Of a stretch of 64,000 bases of DNA, positions 27,513 to 37,280 are shown in pieces; positions within the stretch are counted from its first letter, which is position 1, and each line of letters begins with the position of its first letter. The DNA is from Yersinia intermedia (lineage in GTDB: Bacteria > Pseudomonadota > Gammaproteobacteria > Enterobacterales > Enterobacteriaceae), in assembly GCF_900635455.1 (NCBI RefSeq), contig NZ_LR134116.1:2108001-2172000 (forward strand), in the 5' to 3' direction. The position numbers and the translations under genes were made by a program. Under the pieces are notes generated by a model. The model was not told the DNA's origin. It searched no databases and saw only the letters and a program-made list of their open reading frames with translations.

Positions 27513-29649
27513 GGCGGCGGCTGATGAGTTGTAGAACGTCACGCACGCTAACGAGCATTGGCGTACCCGGCCCATAAATTGCTGCCACACCCTGCTCACG
27601 CAAGAAGGCGTAGTCCTGTGGCGGGATAACTCCCCCTGCCACCACCAGAATATCTGGCCGTGCGTATTGACGCAGCGCTTCAATCAACTCAGGGATCAAT
27701 GTTTTGTGGCCAGCGGCAAGGGAAGACGCACCGATAACGTGAACGTCATTTTCCACTGCCAGACGGGCGATTTCATCTGGTGTTGAGAACATCGGGCTAA
27801 GATCGACATCAAAACCGAGGTCAGAGTATGCGCTGGCAATGACCTTAGCGCCCCGGTCATGGCCATCCTGGCCCATTTTGGCAATCAGAATTCTGGGTCT
27901 GCGACCGTTTTCACTGAAGAAAATTTGGGTCTGCGCCACTATTTGATCAAATTCCTGAGCGTCTTTCTCGCTCTGGTGATAGCTGCGCGCAATGACACCG
28001 GTAACGCATTCGCTTGGTACCAGATAGCGGTCGAATACCATTTCCATCGCATCGGAAATTTCACCCAAGGTTGCACGCAGTCGTGCAGCTTGAACGGCGG
28101 CCTCCAGTAGATTTTCATGGTTTGCAGCCGCATGGCGCAGGTTTAGCAACGCTTGTTGAACCGCGTTGTTATCCCGCTCGGCGCGAATACGTTTAAGTTG
28201 TGCAATTTGTTCATTGCGCACTTTAACGTTGTCAATTTCCAACACTTGAGTTTCAGCTTCTGTCGCTAACTTATACTTATTCACACCGACAATAACGCGT
28301 TTACCCTGATCGATAAGTGATTGCTGACTGGCGGATGCTTCTTCAATCATGCGTTTGGGTAACCCAACCTCAATGGCTTTTGCCATGCCGCCCACATCAT
28401 CGATCTGTTTGATAATGGTTCTGGCTTGTTTCACCATTTGATCGGTTAATGACTCAACAAAATAAGAGCCTGCCAGCGGGTCAATGGTGCGGCAAATCGC
28501 CGACTCCTCTTGAATGATTATCTGTGTATTACGCGCAATGCGTGCTGAGAAATCAGTTGGCAGGCCGAGAGCTTCATCAAAAGCATTGGTATGTAAAGAC
28601 TGGGTGCCGCCGAGGGTTGCACCCAGAGCCTCAATGGTCGTGCGAATAATATTGTTGTAGGGATCTTGCTCGGTCAGGCTCCACCCTGAGGTTTGGCAGT
28701 GGGTGCGTAGCGCTAATGATTTAGGGTTGGTTGCGCCAAATCCACTGACTGCCTCACTCCAAAGGAAGCGTGCGGCGCGTAACATGGCAATGTTCATAAA
28801 CAGATCCATGCCAATGCCGAAGAAGAATGAGAGGCGTGGGGCAAAGTCATCAATATTTAAACCGGCATTTAAGGCCGCTTTGATATATTCAATACCATCA
28901 GCAAGAGTAAAAGCCACTTGTTGCACGCAGTTGGCACCGGCTTCTCCCATATGGTAGCCACTAATGCTGATGGTATTGAAGCGCGGCATATTTTGCGAAC
29001 TCCAGGCGATGATGTCGGAGATAATGCGCATGGAGGGTTTGGGGGGGTAAATATAGGTGTTGCGGCACAGATATTCTTTCAGAATGTCATTCTGGATGGT
29101 ACCGGTCAGTAGCGCTGGAACTACACCTTGCTCTTCGGCCGCGACGATATAAAACGCCAGAATGGGCAGTACCGCACCATTCATCGTCATTGAGACAGAC
29201 ATTTTATCGAGTGGTATTTGGTCGAACAGAACCTTCATATCCTCAACGCTATCAATTGCCACACCTGCTTTACCCACATCACCAGAAACGCGAGGGTTAT
29301 CTGAGTCATAACCGCGATGGGTGGCAAGATCAAATGCCACAGAAAGACCTTTTTGCCCCGCAGCCAGATTTCTGCGGTAAAAAGCATTTGATTCTTTAGC
29401 GGTTGAGAAGCCAGCATATTGGCGAATTGTCCAGGGCTGAGCGGCATACATCGTGGCTCTCGGCCCTCTAACGTAGGGAGCGAGACCAGGGAACGAACCG
29501 GTAACTTCTAACCCATCAAGATCACTGGCGGTATAAAGCGCTTTTACCGTAATACCTTCGGGTGTGTTGCTGCTCAAATCCTCTATTTTAATTCCTCGTT
29601 TGTTTAACTCTTTATTAGCGAGGTTTTCCCACTCACGAATATCCACCAT
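27505..29649 (-). CDS. scpA: Adenosylcobalamin-dependent methylmalonyl-CoA mutase ScpA (Sbm)
   Basis: ScpA interconverts succinyl-CoA and (R)-methylmalonyl-CoA using adenosylcobalamin. The start at 29649, seven bases after GGGAG, gives 714 residues, identical to E. coli. The catalytic (alpha/beta)8 barrel has [20 protein letters not shown] near residue 68 and the [12 protein letters not shown] block near 230. The C-terminal B12-binding domain starts near residue 580 and carries the base-off histidine motif [10 protein letters not shown], followed by GASSLAAGH. It is head of the scp operon. Activity needs cobalamin; the btuCED uptake genes lie elsewhere in this window. Confidence 0.97.
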   Translation of the reverse strand: MVDIREWENLANKELNKRGIKIEDLSSNTPEGITVKALYTASDLDGLEVTGSFPGLAPYVRGPRATMYAAQPWTIRQYAGFSTAKESNAFYRRNLAAGQKGLSVAFDLATHRGYDSDNPRVSGDVGKAGVAIDSVEDMKVLFDQIPLDKMSVSMTMNGAVLPILAFYIVAAEEQGVVPALLTGTIQNDILKEYLCRNTYIYPPKPSMRIISDIIAWSSQNMPRFNTISISGYHMGEAGANCVQQVAFTLADGIEYIKAALNAGLNIDDFAPRLSFFFGIGMDLFMNIAMLRAARFLWSEAVSGFGATNPKSLALRTHCQTSGWSLTEQDPYNNIIRTTIEALGATLGGTQSLHTNAFDEALGLPTDFSARIARNTQIIIQEESAICRTIDPLAGSYFVESLTDQMVKQARTIIKQIDDVGGMAKAIEVGLPKRMIEEASASQQSLIDQGKRVIVGVNKYKLATEAETQVLEIDNVKVRNEQIAQLKRIRAERDNNAVQQALLNLRHAAANHENLLEAAVQAARLRATLGEISDAMEMVFDRYLVPSECVTGVIARSYHQSEKDAQEFDQIVAQTQIFFSENGRRPRILIAKMGQDGHDRGAKVIASAYSDLGFDVDLSPMFSTPDEIARLAVENDVHVIGASSLAAGHKTLIPELIEALRQYARPDILVVAGGVIPPQDYAFLREQGVAAIYGPGTPMLVSVRDVLQLISRRHD

Positions 29650-29719
29650 TTGTCTTGCTCCCAATTACTGGCAATAGAATGCCTATCGAAGGTTATGAGA
29701 TATTCCTCGACGAAGGCTT

Positions 29720-29845
29720 TATACCCGTCATACTTCAAACTGCATGTGCGTTGGCTGTCATCATTCACTCAAGTCATTGAGTTATCTCAACTCCTTGGGT
29801 TCATTTCGTTGCCGCCTTCCTGCAACTTGAATTATTTAGGGTATA
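29720..29845. repeat. ERIC element (enterobacterial repetitive intergenic consensus)
   Basis: A 126-bp unit bounded by the inverted termini TATACCC and GGGTATA. It contains the ERIC hallmarks CGTCATACTTCAAACTGCATG at one end and CCGCCTTCCTGCAACTTGAA at the other, with degenerate central sequence. It is in the 440-bp gap upstream of scpA, 71 bases from its start, where it would be transcribed or could affect the promoter. ERICs are abundant miniature repeats in Yersinia. Confidence 0.85.
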
Positions 29846-30001
29846 GATTTTATTTAAGTAAGCGCTTTTTGCTGTGGATTGTCGCGGGCAAAAAAGAACA
29901 GGGTGTCACGTCATTATTAGACGGTGGGGATGCATCTAATCTGTGGTTTTGCTCATGTTTTTTTAGAAAAAACGTCTTCCGTTATGAGATATTGGTCATA
30001 A

Positions 30002-30043
30002 AAAAAGCACCCTTATTGGCTGACCAATAATGCGGTGCTTTTT
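30002..30043. terminator. Strong bidirectional hairpin terminator after yniA
   Basis: AAAAAGCACC / GGTGCTTTTT outer arms with an inner TTATTGG / CCAATAA stem and a CTGA loop. With A and T runs on both sides it can stop transcription both ways; on the minus strand it closes yniA. Confidence 0.85.
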
Positions 30044-30089
30044 ATAGCCGGCTGGTTATTAGCACTAGCCGGCGTCTAGCGAGTACCCA

Positions 30090-30959
30090 CTAAAAACGTT
30101 CGGGGTGCAACAAGTGCTCAACGGCTTTCTGCGCGTTAATCCAGTGCTGCCCGCCAAATAAATTACTGCGGTTCAATAAATAATAAAGCTGATAAATAGG
30201 TTGGCGATCAATAAAGTCGGCAGGGAGCGGCCAAACACTCTGATAACCATCATAAATCTGGGCGGGTAAGGCAGGGTAGAGCGGTAGCATAGCAAGGTCG
30301 CACTCGCGATCGCCCCAATAACAGGCGGGATCAAAAATCACTGGCCCCTGGGCACTGGCAGCACAGTTAGCTGGCCATAAATCACCGTGTAAGAGTGAGG
30401 GCTGTGGCTGGTGACCTTGTAAACGTTCTTGCACTAAGTCGGTTATCTGGTCGATATCACCAAAAGACATGCCTTTTTCCGCGGCCAACTGCAATTGCCA
30501 GCCGATACGCTGCTCAGCAAAAAATTGCCCCCAGCGGCGCTGCCAGCTATTAGGCTGCGGCGTGGTGGCCAGATCATTATCAAAATCCAGCCCGAATTGC
30601 AGTTGCTCGCTCCATTGATGCAAATGGGCTAATTGCTGGCCCAGACAATAGGCATTGTGGGCATCCAGTGGCTTCAGAGGGATATATTCAAGTAACAGAA
30701 AACTGTAATCGCGATCGCTGCCCACACCATAGACTTCGGGGACCCGGACTGTTTTACTGCGGGACAATAACGAGAGTTGATCAGCTTCAGCGGTAAATAT
30801 AGGCAGCATCTCGCGGCTATCACATTTCACGAAAACCTCAGATTCACCATAACTGAGACGCCAGGCTTCATGGATATCCCCACCCGGCAATTCGGTTCTT
30901 TCCCGAATTTCGGCGGGGCCAAAGTATTCACCTAACAGACGATTCACTGCTTGCCACAT
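30090..30959 (-). CDS. yniA: Fructosamine kinase family protein YniA
   Basis: This cytosolic small-molecule kinase is related to fructosamine-3-kinase and repairs early glycation products. It has 289 residues (E. coli YniA 286). Protein-kinase-like features include the nucleotide-binding VFVKCDS near residue 42, catalytic LLHGDLWPANCA near 189 (HGD-x2-3-N) and the metal-binding FDPACYWGDRECDLAML near 210. In E. coli it is adjacent to yniB; here 7 kb of scp genes separate them. The physiological substrate is unproven. Confidence 0.9.
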   Translation of the reverse strand: MWQAVNRLLGEYFGPAEIRERTELPGGDIHEAWRLSYGESEVFVKCDSREMLPIFTAEADQLSLLSRSKTVRVPEVYGVGSDRDYSFLLLEYIPLKPLDAHNAYCLGQQLAHLHQWSEQLQFGLDFDNDLATTPQPNSWQRRWGQFFAEQRIGWQLQLAAEKGMSFGDIDQITDLVQERLQGHQPQPSLLHGDLWPANCAASAQGPVIFDPACYWGDRECDLAMLPLYPALPAQIYDGYQSVWPLPADFIDRQPIYQLYYLLNRSNLFGGQHWINAQKAVEHLLHPERF

Positions 30960-31401
30960 GATTCACCCCCTATTAGCTGCCAGTTACACCCTTTGAAATT
31001 GAAATCACAGGGTTGTTAGCGACGGTAACTCATCCTAATTATCCGACTGCGTTAGCCATCAGGATTAATGAGCCTCATCCCTGGGACAAGCATAAATACT
31101 GTTAAAATGGACTCCTGAATGATTGGTTATTCACTTACAGCCTGCAAGACCTATTACTTTGACTACAGATCATTAGGTTAGCGTCTTTATGGTGTGAAGA
31201 ACAAGAGCTGGCGCACAGGGATACCCGTGCCTGATCAAACAAAAGACGGATTCTACTGGTAAAGTGTTAGTCGTTTTGCTGTTTTGTTCATATTACGACA
31301 AAAATGGCATGTTAGAAAAACTTGCTACTGGTTGAGCCTGAATAATAAACATTGCCGTACAGCATAATTGCTATCCGGCATGTTTATTGGGACTTAATTG
31401 A
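30960..31401. other. yniA-yfeD intergenic region
   Basis: This 442-bp stretch holds the presumed yniA promoter, the yfe terminator at 31344-31388 and a short plus-strand frame (31119-31262, see findings) interrupted by one amber codon. No convincing gene was established. Confidence 0.5.
31344..31388 (-). terminator. Terminator after yfeABCD
   Basis: Long hairpin with arms AATAAACATGCCG-type on both sides (one bulged base) and an inner AGCA / TGCT pairing, 14 bases past the yfeD stop. The 3' side on the minus strand ends in TGTTTATTATT. Confidence 0.7.
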
Positions 31402-32295
31402 TTATAGCAGGTTACCTTTCGGCGTGTTTTTAGCGCTAGCGGCTGTGGACTGAGGGGCCATTTTGCGGCCCTTTACTGGTTTTATATGGCTATAAATTAG
31501 GGCTATCACAAAGAACAATGCCTGAATAATGACAATACAGGGGCCGGTGGCACCATCAATATGGAAACTTATCAGGGTACCCAGCACACAAGCGACTACT
31601 GACACCAGTGTGGCAACAATCAACATTTGATCAAAACTGCGGCAAACCATAAAGGCAATAATACCGGGTGCGATTAGCATGGCGATAACTAAAATAACCC
31701 CCACGGCCTGCAATGACGCCACGATGGTTAATGCCAATAGGCAAAGTAAGCCATAGTGCAGCAATTTGACCGGTAGCCCAATGACTCTGGCATGGTTTGG
31801 ATCAAAGCAGTAGAGCATGAAGTCTTTACGTTTTAATAGCACCACCAACAGAGTGAAACCGGCAATCCACATGGTTTGTTTCAGTTCCGCCAATGAGATA
31901 CCCAGCATATTGCCGAATAGAATATGACTGAGGTGTTGGTCTGTATCCATGCGGGAAAATAGCACTAAGCCAAATGCGAACATACCGGAGAACACAATCC
32001 CCATGACGGTATCTTCTTTGACCCTGCTATTGTCTTTTAAATAACCGGTGGCAATGGCACAGAATATACCGGAAACAAAGGCCCCGATAACCAGTGGAAT
32101 ACCGAGCCAAAAGGCCAGCACAATACCTGGTAGCACGGCATGAGAGATAGCATCCCCCATCAATGACCAGCCTTTTAATACCAGATAACAAGACAGAATT
32201 GCACATACCACACCAGTAATAATCGCGGCCACTATCGCCCGTTGCATAAAGGGATAGGCGAAAGGTTCGCTGACCAGGCTAAACAATGTATTCAT
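31402..32295 (-). CDS. yfeD: Iron/manganese ABC transporter permease YfeD
   Basis: This inner-membrane pore subunit of the Yfe (SitD/MntB-like) chelated iron and manganese importer has 297 residues with about eight hydrophobic helices. Diagnostic blocks are GWSLMGDAISHAVLPG near residue 44 (the ABC-3 family signature) and LQAVGVILVIAMLIAPGI near 196. It shares clear internal similarity with the adjacent YfeC (SLMGDA.SH..VPG), as expected of paralogous pore halves. Its start overlaps the yfeC stop by four bases (ATGA). Confidence 0.95.
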   Translation of the reverse strand: MNTLFSLVSEPFAYPFMQRAIVAAIITGVVCAILSCYLVLKGWSLMGDAISHAVLPGIVLAFWLGIPLVIGAFVSGIFCAIATGYLKDNSRVKEDTVMGIVFSGMFAFGLVLFSRMDTDQHLSHILFGNMLGISLAELKQTMWIAGFTLLVVLLKRKDFMLYCFDPNHARVIGLPVKLLHYGLLCLLALTIVASLQAVGVILVIAMLIAPGIIAFMVCRSFDQMLIVATLVSVVACVLGTLISFHIDGATGPCIVIIQALFFVIALIYSHIKPVKGRKMAPQSTAASAKNTPKGNLL

Positions 32296-33176
32296 ACATT
32301 ATCCTCCGGCTGGTGGGGCGCTGGATGGCGGCGTTTTTGGCGAGAACGGAAACGGGTCGCCAGTAATCCGTGTTTCGGCGCGAAGAAAAAGGCCAAGAGG
32401 AAGACCAGCGTTTGTAAGGTCACAATGACCCCGCCCGTTGCGCCGTCCAGATAGAAACTGAGATAGGCACCGAAGGCACTGGTAAAGGCACCAATGGCAA
32501 TGGCTATCATTAGTAAGCGGCTGAAACGGTCCGTGAGCAGGTAAGCGGTTGCTCCTGGTGTCACCACCATGGCAATAACCAAGATCGCCCCAACGGTCTG
32601 CAAGGCCGCGACAGTACAGGCACTTAACAGGGTGAAAAACAGAATTTTCAGGCGTAAGGGGGATAGCCCTATCGACATCGCATGGCTTTCATCGAAAAAT
32701 ACCGCCAGCAAGTCTTTCCAGATCAGGCATAAAATTACAAAAGAAACCAAAATAATGATCTCTACTTGTAATACATCTTCATCTGCTATCCCCAGAATAT
32801 TACCAAAAATGATTGACTGGACATTGACTGAGGTCGGGTTGAGCGAAACGATGAGTAAGCCAACGGCAAAAAAGGTCGAGAAGATGAAACCAATGATGGC
32901 ATCTTCTCGCAGACGGGTGACATGGCGCACTAAGGTCATCGCCAATGCCGCGAGCATGCCGGTAAAGAATGCACCAGCAGCATAAGGTAGCCCGAGCGCG
33001 TAAGCACCCGCCACCCCTGGAACGACCGAGTGTGATAGTGCATCACCCATCAGCGACCAACCTTTCAGCATCAGATATGCAGATAAGAATGCGCAGACGG
33101 CACCGACAATCGCACTGACCCAGATAGCCTTGACCATGTAGTTGTAGTTAAACGGTTGCAGTAACAGTTCCAGCAT
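32292..33176 (-). CDS. yfeC: Iron/manganese ABC transporter permease YfeC
   Basis: The partner permease of YfeD has 294 residues. The ABC-3 signature GWSLMGDALSHSVVPGVAG lies near residue 43, and TVGAILVIAMVVTPGATAYLL near 196. About eight transmembrane helices alternate with short loops, and the basic C-terminal tail (RFRSRQKRRHP) is cytoplasmic. It overlaps yfeB by one base and yfeD by four, so the four genes are one tightly coupled operon. Confidence 0.95.
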   Translation of the reverse strand: MLELLLQPFNYNYMVKAIWVSAIVGAVCAFLSAYLMLKGWSLMGDALSHSVVPGVAGAYALGLPYAAGAFFTGMLAALAMTLVRHVTRLREDAIIGFIFSTFFAVGLLIVSLNPTSVNVQSIIFGNILGIADEDVLQVEIIILVSFVILCLIWKDLLAVFFDESHAMSIGLSPLRLKILFFTLLSACTVAALQTVGAILVIAMVVTPGATAYLLTDRFSRLLMIAIAIGAFTSAFGAYLSFYLDGATGGVIVTLQTLVFLLAFFFAPKHGLLATRFRSRQKRRHPAPHQPEDNV

Positions 33177-34066
33177 TAGGGGTTTTTCTCCTTTGACTGG
33201 CTCTGTGCTGGTGGGTCATTCTTGGTATGACCATAAAATACCGCAGGGCGTTCATCATCGGTAATGACCGTGACAGTTCGTGGGTCATTATCATCGTGCA
33301 GTGCGGTACCGGAGAGATTGATATGGCGCAGAACACCACCGAAAGTCATTTCGAGATTCTTTTGGGTAAAGGTGGTTTCGGTCGGCCCGGCGGCTAGCAC
33401 GGTTTGGTTAATCAGAATCACGTGGTCACAAAATTCTGGCACGCTACCGAGGTTATGAGTGGAAACCAGAATCAGGTGGCCTTCATCGCGCAGCGCCCGC
33501 AATAAATCAATAATGGCATTTTCTGTTTTGACGTCAACGCCGGTGAACGGCTCGTCCAGTAACAATACTGAGCCTTGCTGCGCCAGCGCGCGAGCCAGAA
33601 ACACCCGCTTCTTTTGCCCCCCCGATAGTTCACCAATCTGGCGTGAACGTAATGCCGTCAAACCGACTCTCTCAATGGCTTTATCGACAATGGTTTTATC
33701 TTCACGGCTCGGGATGCGCAGAAAATTCATTTTGCCATAACGGCCCATCATAACTACGTCTTCTACCAATACGGGGAAGTTCCAGTCGACATCTTCGGTC
33801 TGCGGCACGTAAGCGATGGTATTTTGTTTTAAGGCATGGCTGATGGGTTTATGGCTCAGCTCTACTTTTCCGACACTGGGTTTAACTAACCCCATGATAC
33901 TTTTAAACAGTGTCGACTTACCGCTGCCATTAACACCGACTAAGGCGCAAATTGTGCCGCCGGTCAGTGAGAAACTGGCGTCATAGATAGCAGTATGCCC
34001 GTTGTTATAAGTGACAGTGACATTATCCACTACCAGCTCTGGGCGGACAAAAACAGCATGACTCAT
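33176..34066 (-). CDS. yfeB: Iron/manganese ABC transporter ATPase YfeB
   Basis: This ATPase of the metal importer has 296 residues. Walker A is GVNGSGKST at residues 43-51, Q-loop [10 protein letters not shown] near 90, signature [14 protein letters not shown] near 142, Walker [13 protein letters not shown] near 165 and the H-loop STHN near 198. The C-terminal 50 residues extend beyond the ABC core and are polar (Lys/Gln/Ser-rich), a known trait of YfeB-like proteins. It overlaps yfeA by four bases. Confidence 0.95.
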   Translation of the reverse strand: MSHAVFVRPELVVDNVTVTYNNGHTAIYDASFSLTGGTICALVGVNGSGKSTLFKSIMGLVKPSVGKVELSHKPISHALKQNTIAYVPQTEDVDWNFPVLVEDVVMMGRYGKMNFLRIPSREDKTIVDKAIERVGLTALRSRQIGELSGGQKKRVFLARALAQQGSVLLLDEPFTGVDVKTENAIIDLLRALRDEGHLILVSTHNLGSVPEFCDHVILINQTVLAAGPTETTFTQKNLEMTFGGVLRHINLSGTALHDDNDPRTVTVITDDERPAVFYGHTKNDPPAQSQSKEKNP

Positions 34067-35031
34067 TGACCAAATCCTTTCGCGATAGTTTGTACGGTAG
34101 TATTAATCAGATCGATATAAGTGGGGACCGGCCCCTTTTCATTCGACAGAGAATCTACATATAACACACCACCATATTGTGCACCGGTTTCTTTACTAAC
34201 TTGTTTTGCTGGTTTATCGGAAATGGTACTTTCACTGAATATCACCGGGATTTTATTTGCCCGCATGGTATCGATGACGCGGCGCACCTGTTGTGGGGAG
34301 CCTTGCTCTTCAGCATTGATCGGCCACAAGTAAACCTCTTTAAAACCATAATCTTTTGCCAGGTAGCTAAAGGCACCTTCACTGGTCACCAGCCACCGTT
34401 GCTGCGCGGGGATGCGAGATAAGCGCTCACGTAACGGGGCATCCAGCGCGGCAATTTTTTCAGCATAAGCTTTGGCATTACGGTTATAGGTTTCAGCATG
34501 GGCGGGATCGTGCTCCACCAGTGCTTTCCGAATATTCTCAATATAGATTAAAGCGTTTGATGGTGACATCCAGGCGTGTGGGTTTGGAATACCTTTATAG
34601 GGCCCTTCACGGATAGGCAGGGGGGTGATGCCATCCGTAACCACAGCCGAAGGGACATCTTTAATATTTTCAAAGAAACGCTCAAACCAGCGCTCCAGGT
34701 TCATCCCATTCCACAGAATCAAATCTGCTGATTGTGCTTTCACGATGTCTCGTGGGGTGGGCTGATAGTCGTGAATTTCTGCGCCGGGTTTGGTGATTGA
34801 CTCAACAACGGCCGCATCACCGGCGACATTCTGCGCAATATCCTGAATAATTGTGAATGTTGTCACGATTTTGAATTTTTTATCAGCGTCGCTGGGTTTA
34901 TTTTCAGCCGATGCTGAAATGCTGATCACCGAGGAAAATGCAACGAGAGTGAACAGTGTCATGGCACGTAAAAAACGGGGGGTAACACGGCTAATGGGGT
35001 GCAGGTAGGGTATTTTTTGCTTAGTAAACAT
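34063..35031 (-). CDS. yfeA: Periplasmic iron/manganese-binding protein YfeA
   Basis: This cluster A-I metal-binding protein feeds YfeBCD. Its start at 35031 (AGGGA 8 bases upstream) gives 322 residues, slightly longer at the N-terminus than Y. pestis YfeA (311), with a signal peptide ending near SISASA. Metal ligands are visible in EIHDY, NPHAW, VTSEGAF and LYVDSLS, corresponding to the two His, Glu and Asp of the family. It is head of the operon, 24 bases from a Fur box; expression is expected to fall with iron and manganese. Confidence 0.95.
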   Translation of the reverse strand: MFTKQKIPYLHPISRVTPRFLRAMTLFTLVAFSSVISISASAENKPSDADKKFKIVTTFTIIQDIAQNVAGDAAVVESITKPGAEIHDYQPTPRDIVKAQSADLILWNGMNLERWFERFFENIKDVPSAVVTDGITPLPIREGPYKGIPNPHAWMSPSNALIYIENIRKALVEHDPAHAETYNRNAKAYAEKIAALDAPLRERLSRIPAQQRWLVTSEGAFSYLAKDYGFKEVYLWPINAEEQGSPQQVRRVIDTMRANKIPVIFSESTISDKPAKQVSKETGAQYGGVLYVDSLSNEKGPVPTYIDLINTTVQTIAKGFGQ

Positions 35032-35054
35032 GGCGATGTTCCCTTTCTTTAAAT

Positions 35055-35073
35055 GAAAATGATTATCAATATC
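35055..35073 (-). promoter_or_regulatory. Fur box upstream of yfeA
   Basis: The 19-base site GAAAATGATTATCAATATC matches 16 of 19 positions of the classical Fur consensus (GATAATGATAATCATTATC). It lies 24 bases before the yfeA ATG, overlapping the likely promoter. Confidence 0.85.
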
Positions 35074-35242
35074 ATTAGCGATGAAGTCAAGCCTTGCCAT
35101 ACAATAAACTAAAACTTACCGATAGTTACTGAATATAGCCTGATCATTATGTTGATAATGGTCAAAATAGGCCAAAAAATCTATTTGGACGAGGTGACAA
35201 CTTGTATATGCTACAAAACGGCTTATCAGCACGGGGAATACT

Positions 35243-35905
35243 GTGAATCCAAAAGTCGGTTGCCTAATGGCAATTTTATTGCTGGCGGGGTGTGCTAAAC
35301 AAACTCCGTCACCACAAGCAAATAACGGGTGGCTGAAGAAAGCGCCACAGGGTGGTTTACTTAACGGACCGAAAAGCAGCGGCGGTTCAACTACAGTTGC
35401 TTATAGCGATGTAATTAAACAAGCAGCCAGCCATTACGGCGTTGATGAAACCTTGATTAAAGCCATTATTCAGGTGGAGTCTGGTTACAATCCTGATGTG
35501 GTGAGTACCTCGAATGCCGTGGGTCTGATGCAGATTAAAGCCTCTACCGCTGGCCGTGATGCTTACCGAATGAAAGGGCGTAATGGTCAACCGAGTTCAG
35601 GTGAACTAAAAGATCCGGTGAAGAATATTGATATTGGCGCGGCCTATATCAATATTTTGCAAAACCAGCAGTTAGCGGGGATAAGTGATCCGCAAACATT
35701 GCGTTATGCCACCATCGTTTCTTATGCCAATGGTGCGGGTGCGATGCTGCGGACTTTTTCATCCGATAAACGTCTGGCAGTGAATAAAATAAATAGTCTT
35801 AGCCCGAACGAGTTTTATCAGCATATACAAAAGAAACATCCGGCCGCACAAGCGCCACGCTATTTGTGGAAAGTAGATACCGCGTACCGGGCGATGTCAG
35901 AGTAA
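35243..35905 (+). CDS. emtA: Endo-type membrane-bound lytic murein transglycosylase E (EmtA)
   Basis: EmtA cleaves peptidoglycan glycan chains from the outer-membrane inner face. The start is GTG at 35243, preceded by ACGGGGA, giving a 220-residue lipoprotein precursor. The lipobox LLLAGC puts the acylated Cys at 17. After a short linker the SLT domain begins near residue 52; the catalytic Glu sits in IIQVESGYNPD and the family block NAVGLMQIKASTAGRD follows. YATIVSYANGAGAMLRTFSS and APRYLWKVD are typical of EmtA. Somewhat longer in the linker than E. coli (203). Confidence 0.92.
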   Translation: MNPKVGCLMAILLLAGCAKQTPSPQANNGWLKKAPQGGLLNGPKSSGGSTTVAYSDVIKQAASHYGVDETLIKAIIQVESGYNPDVVSTSNAVGLMQIKASTAGRDAYRMKGRNGQPSSGELKDPVKNIDIGAAYINILQNQQLAGISDPQTLRYATIVSYANGAGAMLRTFSSDKRLAVNKINSLSPNEFYQHIQKKHPAAQAPRYLWKVDTAYRAMSE

Positions 35906-35910
35906 TATTA

Positions 35911-35976
35911 AAACGCTAACCGATGTAGTCTTTCAGGCGCTGTAACTGTTATCAGTATAAACATCGGCTAGCGTTT
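35911..35976. terminator. Bidirectional terminator between emtA and marC
   Basis: Sixteen-base arms AAACGCTAACCGATGT / ACATCGGCTAGCGTTT (one mismatch) flank a 34-base loop that can itself pair. It lies between two convergent stop codons. Confidence 0.7.
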
Positions 35977-35998
35977 CCCTCTTCAATCTCACTCTTGG

Positions 35999-36682
35999 TT
36001 ATGCAAGTGCTGGATGATAGTTAGCAATAATGTCCAGTATGCCATTTATAATAAATTGTACGCCCATACATACCAGCAAGAACCCCATCAACCGTGAAAT
36101 GGCTTCAATGCCGCTCTTGCCCACCCAGCGCATAATGGCCCCGGAGCTGAGCAGTGAGCCCCATAAAATCAATGAAACACAAAGAAAAATCAGCACCGGT
36201 GCGACAGTGACGACCCATGGGCTGAATACGGCATGGTCTTTCACCGATGCGGCAGAACTGATTATCATAGCAATCGTCCCAGGCCCGGCAGTGCTTGGCA
36301 TCGCCAGCGGTACAAAGGCGATATTAATAGATTTCCGCTTCTTTAAATCCTGCGATTTTGCTTCTAATTGGGTATCTTCAGTCGACTGCTGTGGAAAAAG
36401 CATACGAAAACCGATAAATGCCACAATTAGCCCACCGGCAATACGCAAACCGGGAATAGAAATACCGAAGGTATTCATCACAACCTGGCCGGCATAATAA
36501 GCGATGGTCATAATAAAGAAGACATAGATTGATGCCATCTTCGATTGCTGATTGCGCTCCTCGCTGGTCATGTTGCCAGATAACCCAAGTAATAGGGCTA
36601 CCGTTGTCAACGGGTTTGCCAGTGGCAGCAGTAATACCAAGCCTAAACCAATGGCTTTACATAATTCGAAAATATCTTGCAT
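35999..36682 (-). CDS. marC: MarC-family inner-membrane protein
   Basis: MarC is a six-TM protein of the NAAT/MarC family, once linked to multiple antibiotic resistance but without established function. The start at 36682, preceded by GGAGTAAGACTG, gives 227 residues beginning [24 protein letters not shown], as in E. coli MarC (221). A longer frame to 36778 has no support. Conserved segments are [28 protein letters not shown] and [23 protein letters not shown]. It is not near marRAB here. Confidence 0.9.
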   Translation of the reverse strand: MQDIFELCKAIGLGLVLLLPLANPLTTVALLLGLSGNMTSEERNQQSKMASIYVFFIMTIAYYAGQVVMNTFGISIPGLRIAGGLIVAFIGFRMLFPQQSTEDTQLEAKSQDLKKRKSINIAFVPLAMPSTAGPGTIAMIISSAASVKDHAVFSPWVVTVAPVLIFLCVSLILWGSLLSSGAIMRWVGKSGIEAISRLMGFLLVCMGVQFIINGILDIIANYHPALA

Positions 36683-36908
36683 CAGTCTTACTCCGAAAAT
36701 AACATCAAACGCCCCGATGAAAGTAAAGCATATCAGGCAATTAGTCGTACATTGGGTAAATATATTGCAACAGTGCATTATTCCCTACTTTGCCACTCTA
36801 CGCGATACGTCAGGCAAAAGGCTATCGGGGATTAACTTGTGGCTGATGAATCACTGGTAAGTGAGCGGGTTGAGTGAATAAATGCTGCCAACGCTACGGT
36901 AACTTATA

Positions 36909-36924
36909 TGTGATATAGATCAAA
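36909..36924 (+). promoter_or_regulatory. CRP-like site upstream of the 36972 gene
   Basis: TGTGATATAGATCAAA: a perfect TGTGA half, six-base spacer and TCAAA second half. It is 48 bases before the start of the small hypothetical gene. Confidence 0.45.
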
Positions 36925-36971
36925 TCTCTGGCGAGCAACAGTTGGTTCAATACCGCAGATCCAGAATAATC

Positions 36972-37256
36972 ATGTCAGCATCAATTTCTGCAAGGAACTC
37001 GGTTTTGTGCATTTGTGATATCAGTGTTGAAGATGAATATACTCGTCAGCCGCTTTCTGCTTCTGCTGCATGGGTGTTAGATACACAAGCCGCGCGTGCG
37101 CGTGGTCGGTTACGTTTTTTAAAACCCAAGCGTGAAGCTCGGCCGCGCTGGCGTTTAGCACCATTAAAAGATACTTACGAGATTCGTTTTTATCCTAACC
37201 GTCTGCCAGAGCTATGGTTTTTCAGTGCGGAAAATGCGGCCAGAAAACGGCTTTAA
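36972..37256 (+). CDS. Small basic protein of unknown function (94 aa)
   Basis: Not recognised. The most likely start is ATG 36972 (MSASISARNSV); an in-frame codon at 36942 adds ten residues, and neither has a strong ribosome site. The protein is rich in Arg (RLRFLKPKREARPRWRLAPL, residues 45-64) and ends DTYEIRFYPNRLPELWFFSAENAARKRL, which looks like alternating beta strands. There is no signal peptide or TM segment. A CRP-like site precedes it and an HhH-domain gene follows after 24 bases, so the two may be cotranscribed. Codon use resembles the neighbours. Confidence 0.6.
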   Translation: MSASISARNSVLCICDISVEDEYTRQPLSASAAWVLDTQAARARGRLRFLKPKREARPRWRLAPLKDTYEIRFYPNRLPELWFFSAENAARKRL

Positions 37257-37280
37257 TAGTTAAATGTGGAGTAAGCTGAT

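Noticed and set aside
31194..31262. Short GTG-started plus-strand ORF (22 codons)
   Set aside because: No ribosome site; treated only as the second part of the interrupted frame at 31119.
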